Shown one piece after another: positions 7,119-10,022 of a DNA stretch of 10,022 nucleotides; position 1 is the first letter of the stretch, and the number at the start of each line of letters is the position of its first letter. The DNA is from Flavicella sp037132785 (GTDB lineage: Bacteria > Bacteroidota > Bacteroidia > Flavobacteriales > Flavobacteriaceae): assembly GCF_037132785.1 (NCBI RefSeq), contig NZ_JBAHZZ010000076.1, positions 1 through 10,022 on the forward strand, in the 5' to 3' direction. The notes beneath the pieces are model-generated. The model did no database searches and had not been told where the DNA came from. It worked only from the letters and a program-made list of their open reading frames with translations. The position numbers and the translations under genes were made by a program.

Positions 7119-7130
7119 TGATAAATATCA
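7119..7130. promoter_or_regulatory. Candidate Crp/Fnr-family operator between nap and nrdGD
   Basis: TGAT-AAAT-ATCA matches the core of the FNR-type box TTGAT-N4-ATCAA except for the outermost base on each side. Its centre (7124.5) is about 41 bases upstream of a possible nap transcription start near 7083, the spacing of a class II activator. A TTTG (minus strand, 7088-7091) sits where a Bacteroidetes -7 element would be. It lies 163 bases from nrdG, so control of nrdG from it is less certain. Confidence 0.45.
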
Positions 7131-7142
7131 TGTTGTTACGAG

Positions 7143-7180
7143 TTTTAGGAGGCGTTGTTCCTAAAAACGCAAAACCTCCT
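7143..7180. repeat. Two overlapping, mutually exclusive inverted repeats
   Basis: TTTTAGGA (7143-7150) pairs perfectly with TCCTAAAA (7159-7166) across an 8-nt loop. Alternatively, AGGAGG (7147-7152) pairs with CCTCCT (7175-7180), reinforced by CGTT (7153-7156) with AACG (7166-7169). The two folds share bases and cannot form together. The region lies in the nap/nrd divergent spacer; depending on the real transcription start it would be leader RNA of nap or promoter DNA. Confidence 0.45.
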
Positions 7181-7221
7181 TTGTTTATAACATTCTTAAT
7201 AACTCATACAGGTTAATTTAT

Positions 7222-7249
7222 TTTGTATCTAAATAAATGAATACTTTTA
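7222..7249 (+). promoter_or_regulatory. Candidate Bacteroidetes-type promoter of nrdGD
   Basis: A TTTG at 7222-7225 is followed 16 bases later by TACTTTTA (7242-7249), one mismatch from the Bacteroidetes -7 element TAnnTTTG. The predicted start is near 7255, leaving a leader of about 30 bases before nrdG. The spacing is slightly short compared with the usual 17-23, so this is tentative. Confidence 0.35.
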
Positions 7250-7281
7250 TAAAAGACTAATTAGTATTTAATAAAAGTATT
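7240..7281. repeat. 42-bp near-perfect palindrome directly upstream of nrdG
   Basis: AATACTTTTAT (7240-7250) and ATAAAAGTATT (7271-7281) are perfect 11-bp arms. They surround a perfect 10-bp palindrome, ACTAATTAGT (7256-7265), with exactly the same centre (7260.5). Of the five base pairs between, three match, so 38 of 42 bases pair. It ends six bases before the nrdG start and overlaps the candidate -7 element, as expected of an operator or a leader hairpin. It does not match the NrdR box as I know it. Confidence 0.7.
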
Positions 7282-7287
7282 TTAAGT

Positions 7288-7761
7288 ATGTATTATCATG
7301 ATTTTCAGGTAGTGATTCAAGAGGTTCCTGGTGAGATAAGTTTGTGTTTTTCTATTTGTGGCTGTAAACTACAGTGTAAAGGCTGTCATTCATCTTATTT
7401 ATGGAAAGAACAAAACGGTAAATTACTACTCGTCAATAATTATATAGAAACTTTAAATAAATATTCTGATTATGCCTCATGTGTTTTATTTATGGGAGGA
7501 GAATGGCACTCGAAAGAATTAATAGAGCTTTTAAAAATTGCCAAGTACAAAAAATACAAAACCTGTTTGTATACAGGTGAAACTTCTGTTTCTAAAGAAA
7601 TCTCTAATGAATTAACCTTCCTTAAAACAGGAAAGTGGACTCAGGAGCTGGGTGGGTTAGAATCCGAAAGCACCAATCAAATATTTAAAGACATCATAAA
7701 AAACAAAAACCTCAATTATTTATTCTCAAATAAAAACAGATATGATACGACTCACCGATAG
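7288..7761 (+). CDS. nrdG: Anaerobic ribonucleotide reductase activating protein (radical SAM)
   Basis: A 157-residue radical SAM enzyme. The cluster motif CX3CX2C is C26-KLQ-C30-KG-C33, with two additional cysteines just before it (C20, C24). FMGGEW (about 68-73) is the SAM-binding GGE motif. The segment TGKWTQELGGLESESTNQIF is typical of NrdG-type activases. It reduces SAM and abstracts hydrogen from the glycyl-radical site of NrdD. The next gene, nrdD, overlaps it by 20 bases, giving the expected pair. The short N-terminus with VPGEISLCFSICGCKLQCKG resembles the 'nrdG3' variety, a recollection to be tested. The start is the first ATG of the frame; no Shine-Dalgarno is seen. A second in-frame ATG does not occur near it. 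Confidence 0.93.
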   Translation: MYYHDFQVVIQEVPGEISLCFSICGCKLQCKGCHSSYLWKEQNGKLLLVNNYIETLNKYSDYASCVLFMGGEWHSKELIELLKIAKYKKYKTCLYTGETSVSKEISNELTFLKTGKWTQELGGLESESTNQIFKDIIKNKNLNYLFSNKNRYDTTHR

Positions 7762-9532
7762 ACAGGTAGACCAAAAAATTGATTTTATTGATCGATATAT
7801 TCATTCCTCCAACGCTGCAGATGGATCGAAAGTAGACGCCAATGCAAATGTAACTTCCAAAAACATTGCCACCATGGAAGCCGAGCTTAACAAAGACATT
7901 AATATTCAAGTAAATCGCGCCTTGGTGATGCGCAAAATAAAAGATCTTTTTGGAGTAAAAACAGCCAACGAATATATAAGACAAATTGAATCTCATGAAA
8001 TTTATGTACACGACGAAACTTCTTTAAAGCCTTATTGTGTATCTATAAGTATGTATCCTTTTCTGTTTGATGGTTTGACAAAATTAGGTGGAGAAAGTTT
8101 AGCTCCCCAGCATTTAGAAAGTTTTTGTGGCGAATTTGTGAATCTAGTATTTGCGATCAGTTCTCAGTTTGCGGGGGCTTTAGCCACAGTAGAATTTCTA
8201 ATGTACTTTGACCATTTTGCCGCAAGAGATTATGGAAAAGACTATTTAGAAACAAAAACCGACGTTATAGCTAATCACTTACAACATGTAGTATATGCTG
8301 TTAATCAACCTGCGGCTGCTCGTGGTTATCAATCGGTTTTTTGGAATATTTCTTTATATGACGAAGCTTACTTTAATAGTATGTTTGGCGATTTTGTTTT
8401 TCCTGATATGAAAAAACCTAAATGGGAAAGTGTAAAAAAATTGCAAGGATTTTTTATGAAATGGTTCAACCAAGAGCGAACTAAAGCCATTCTAACATTC
8501 CCCGTGGTAACTGCTGCTATGCTGGTAAAAGAGGGAATTCCGGTAGACCCTTCTTTTACTGAAATGTGCGCCCGAGAATTAAGCGAGGGTAACTCCTTCT
8601 TTATTTATCAATCAGAAAACGCAGATAGCTTAGCTTCTTGCTGCCGCTTGAGAAACGAAATTAGTGACAATACATTTAGTTATTCATTAGGTGCAGGAGG
8701 TGTCGCAACCGGATCCATCAATGTAATTACTCTTAATATTAATCGTTTGGTTCAGAAAGGCGCAAATATTGTTGAAGAAGTTCAAAAAATTCACAAATAT
8801 CAAGTTGCTTATAGAACTCTTATTGAGGAGTACAAAGCGGCAGGATTATTACCTGTTTATAAAGCGGGTTTTATTTCATTAGACAAACAATTTCTTACCA
8901 TTGGAATCAATGGAATGGTGGAAGCTGCAGAAAGTAAAGGACTTGTTGCAGGAAACAATGAGGAATATAAAAACTTTGTCAATTCTTACCTAAAAGAAAT
9001 TTTTGATGAAAATAAAAAAGCAAAGGAAATTTATGGTTATCTTTTTAATACCGAATTTGTACCTGCAGAAAACTTAGGTGTTAAAAACGCGAAATGGGAT
9101 CGCCAAGACGGCCTTTTGGTCTCTAGAGATTGTTATAATTCTTATTTTTATCCAGTTGAAGACAATGAAATTAACACCTTGGACAAGATTATATTACACG
9201 GTAATGAAATCATAAAATATCTAGATGGAGGTTCTGCCTTACATTTAAATTTAGAAGAAGCTCCAAATCAAGAAGGTTTTACTAAACTTATTCATGCAAC
9301 AGCCAAAGCAGGCTGTAATTACTTCTGTTTTAATATTAAAATTACCGTTTGTAGAGATTGTAACCATATTGACAAACAAACGAAATACAGTTGTGAAAAA
9401 TGTGATTCTAAAAATGTTGATCATGCTACTAGAGTAATAGGGTATCTAAAAAAAGTAGCTAGCTTTAGTTCTGACAGACAAAAAGAACATAAGCTAAGAC
9501 ATTACTACAAAAAAGAATTGTTAAATTACTGA
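7742..9532 (+). CDS. nrdD: Class III anaerobic ribonucleoside-triphosphate reductase
   Basis: A 596-residue glycyl-radical enzyme that converts ribonucleotides to deoxyribonucleotides without oxygen. The core begins almost at residue 1 (VDANANVTSKN at 31-41), so the N-terminal ATP-cone found in E. coli NrdD (about 712 residues) is absent. SCCRLRN (299-305) probably carries the thiyl-radical cysteine. A zinc site is visible as C537, C540, C551 and C554. The glycyl radical should be on G567 in RVIGYL, followed by FSSDRQKEHKLRHYY. It is encoded with its activase, overlapping by 20 bases. Lack of the ATP-cone suggests it is not inhibited by dATP in the usual way. It may belong to the smaller NrdD clade that travels with nrdG3. 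Family call is firm; subclass is an inference. Confidence 0.96.
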   Translation: MIRLTDRQVDQKIDFIDRYIHSSNAADGSKVDANANVTSKNIATMEAELNKDINIQVNRALVMRKIKDLFGVKTANEYIRQIESHEIYVHDETSLKPYCVSISMYPFLFDGLTKLGGESLAPQHLESFCGEFVNLVFAISSQFAGALATVEFLMYFDHFAARDYGKDYLETKTDVIANHLQHVVYAVNQPAAARGYQSVFWNISLYDEAYFNSMFGDFVFPDMKKPKWESVKKLQGFFMKWFNQERTKAILTFPVVTAAMLVKEGIPVDPSFTEMCARELSEGNSFFIYQSENADSLASCCRLRNEISDNTFSYSLGAGGVATGSINVITLNINRLVQKGANIVEEVQKIHKYQVAYRTLIEEYKAAGLLPVYKAGFISLDKQFLTIGINGMVEAAESKGLVAGNNEEYKNFVNSYLKEIFDENKKAKEIYGYLFNTEFVPAENLGVKNAKWDRQDGLLVSRDCYNSYFYPVEDNEINTLDKIILHGNEIIKYLDGGSALHLNLEEAPNQEGFTKLIHATAKAGCNYFCFNIKITVCRDCNHIDKQTKYSCEKCDSKNVDHATRVIGYLKKVASFSSDRQKEHKLRHYYKKELLNY

Positions 9533-9588
9533 TAAGAAAATAATAATCATTAATTAGGCACTTTCAGAAGTAGTTAATTTAATACTGT

Positions 9589-9627
9589 AAAAACACTCAA
9601 AATCGATAAAATTTTGAGTGTTTTTTT
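9589..9627 (+). terminator. Strong intrinsic terminator after nrdD
   Basis: A perfect 15-bp stem, AAAAACACTCAAAAT (9589-9603) with ATTTTGAGTGTTTTT (9611-9625), has a 7-nt loop and a run of seven T at 9621-9627. It ends the nrdG-nrdD operon 57 bases after the nrdD stop. The A-run on the opposite side may let it work in both directions. Confidence 0.92.
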
Positions 9628-9845
9628 ATGATATTTGTAGTGGGTCTATTAAAAATGACTATTTTAATATATGGATAATTCAATAGAAATATTTGCACTA
9701 CTTTAGGTCTTAGTTCAACTCCGCAGGACTGTTCTTTAACCCACATTATTCATCGTTTGAATAATTCAAAAAACCATTATTTACAAGGGTTTTTGATAAC
9801 TGGTAATAAGCGCGTCTTTTTGTGATTTTTATTGTTGTCACAACC
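9628..9845. other. Non-coding spacer between the nrdD terminator and the right-hand IS
   Basis: No gene is visible. Positions 9638-9683 resemble 587-636 in inverted orientation. A hairpin lies at 9745-9765 (ATTATTCA, 5-nt loop, TGAATAAT). A 7-bp stem, AAAAACC (9769-9775) with GGTTTTT (9788-9794), could be a weak terminator on the minus strand. GTTGTCACAAC (9834-9844) is a short perfect inverted repeat abutting the IS end. These may be remnants of the locus into which the elements inserted. Confidence 0.4.
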
Positions 9846-10022
9846 TAAGACCGTTGCAAGGTACATGACAAAAACAAACATCCAAACTTAGGGTATAAAT
9901 CATTGTTTGTTAGCTTATTAAGATGTATATTCAAGCCATGAAACTACAAATAACACCTACTTTTGCAGATAGCATTTGTGATTTACGCACAAGAAAGATA
10001 AAAGCTACATTTTTTAGTCAAA
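9846..10022 (+). mobile_element. Left end of an IS5-type insertion sequence (cut by the window edge)
   Basis: The presumed terminal inverted repeat TAAGACCGTTGCA (9846-9858; the true end is probably GACC at 9849 after a TAA target base triplet) lies about 90 bases upstream of an IS5-type transposase start. Its reverse complement occurs at 125-137. GACC-TTGCA ends are common among IS5-family elements. The element continues beyond the window. Confidence 0.6.
9938..10022 (+). CDS. IS5-family transposase, N-terminal fragment
   Basis: The frame from ATG 9938 is open to the window end, giving 28 residues starting MKLQITPTFADSICDLRTRK and continuing IKATFFSQ. The DLRTRKIKATFFSQ pattern is characteristic of the N-terminus of Bacteroidetes IS5-type transposases, in which a conserved QI-LIDW usually follows. 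An in-frame ATG at 9923 would add five residues. The catalytic DDE domain lies outside the window, so activity cannot be judged. The upstream inverted repeat supports the mobile-element reading. Confidence 0.7.
   Translation, partial: MKLQITPTFADSICDLRTRKIKATFFSQ

Noticed and set aside
7071..7287. Molybdenum-cofactor riboswitch or NrdR boxes in the divergent spacer
   Set aside because: I looked for the conserved Moco RNA core and for tandem NrdR-type 16-mers; neither is recognisable, despite hairpins in the right place.
1..10022. CRISPR array, tRNA or rRNA genes
   Set aside because: No regularly spaced repeats with unique spacers and no tRNA or rRNA signature were seen on either strand.

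Overview
The window looks like a piece of a Bacteroidetes (most likely Flavobacteriia) genome. It is AT-rich, most start codons are preceded by A/T-rich sequence rather than a Shine-Dalgarno, and promoter-like TTTG / TAnnTTTG elements occur. The proteins read as flavobacterial versions of their families. This assignment is an inference from style, not from a database match.

Layout. Positions 1-137 look like the outer end of an insertion sequence. Positions 138-633 hold no convincing gene. A six-gene operon runs on the minus strand from 7062 down to 634: napD, napA, a tetraheme NapB-like cytochrome, a tetraheme cytochrome c lipoprotein, a Tat-exported four-cluster ferredoxin and an NrfD/DsrP-type membrane quinol subunit. 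The gaps are 6 and 2 nt between the first three genes, then 74, 31 and 118 nt. A regulatory region (7063-7287) separates it from a divergent plus-strand operon, nrdG-nrdD (7288-9532, overlapping by 20 nt), which ends in a strong intrinsic terminator (9589-9627). From about 9846 to the window end lies the start of an insertion sequence with the first 28 codons of an IS5-type transposase.

How the genes work together. The minus operon encodes a periplasmic nitrate reductase. The NapA catalytic subunit and NapD chaperone are ordinary, but NapC, NapG and NapH are absent from the window. In their place is a quinol-oxidising module (NrfD/DsrP membrane protein, DsrO/NrfC-like ferredoxin, tetraheme lipoprotein) resembling DsrJOP or alternative complex III parts. 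The likely electron path is menaquinol to membrane subunit to ferredoxin and/or tetraheme c to NapB-like tetraheme c to NapA, reducing nitrate to nitrite. The NapB-like protein appears to be an internal duplication of the normal diheme NapB. The plus operon supplies dNTPs without oxygen through a class III ribonucleotide reductase and its radical-SAM activase. Together the two operons give an otherwise aerobic bacterium the means to respire and make DNA precursors under anoxia. A TGAT-N4-ATCA (FNR-type) box lies between them.

Most notable points: the nap/nrd block may be bracketed by two copies of one IS5-type element, in the manner of a composite transposon; NapB is duplicated; the quinol module is unusual for Nap; the ferredoxin has Tyr in place of one cluster cysteine; and the intergenic region contains a 42-bp palindrome and two mutually exclusive hairpins.
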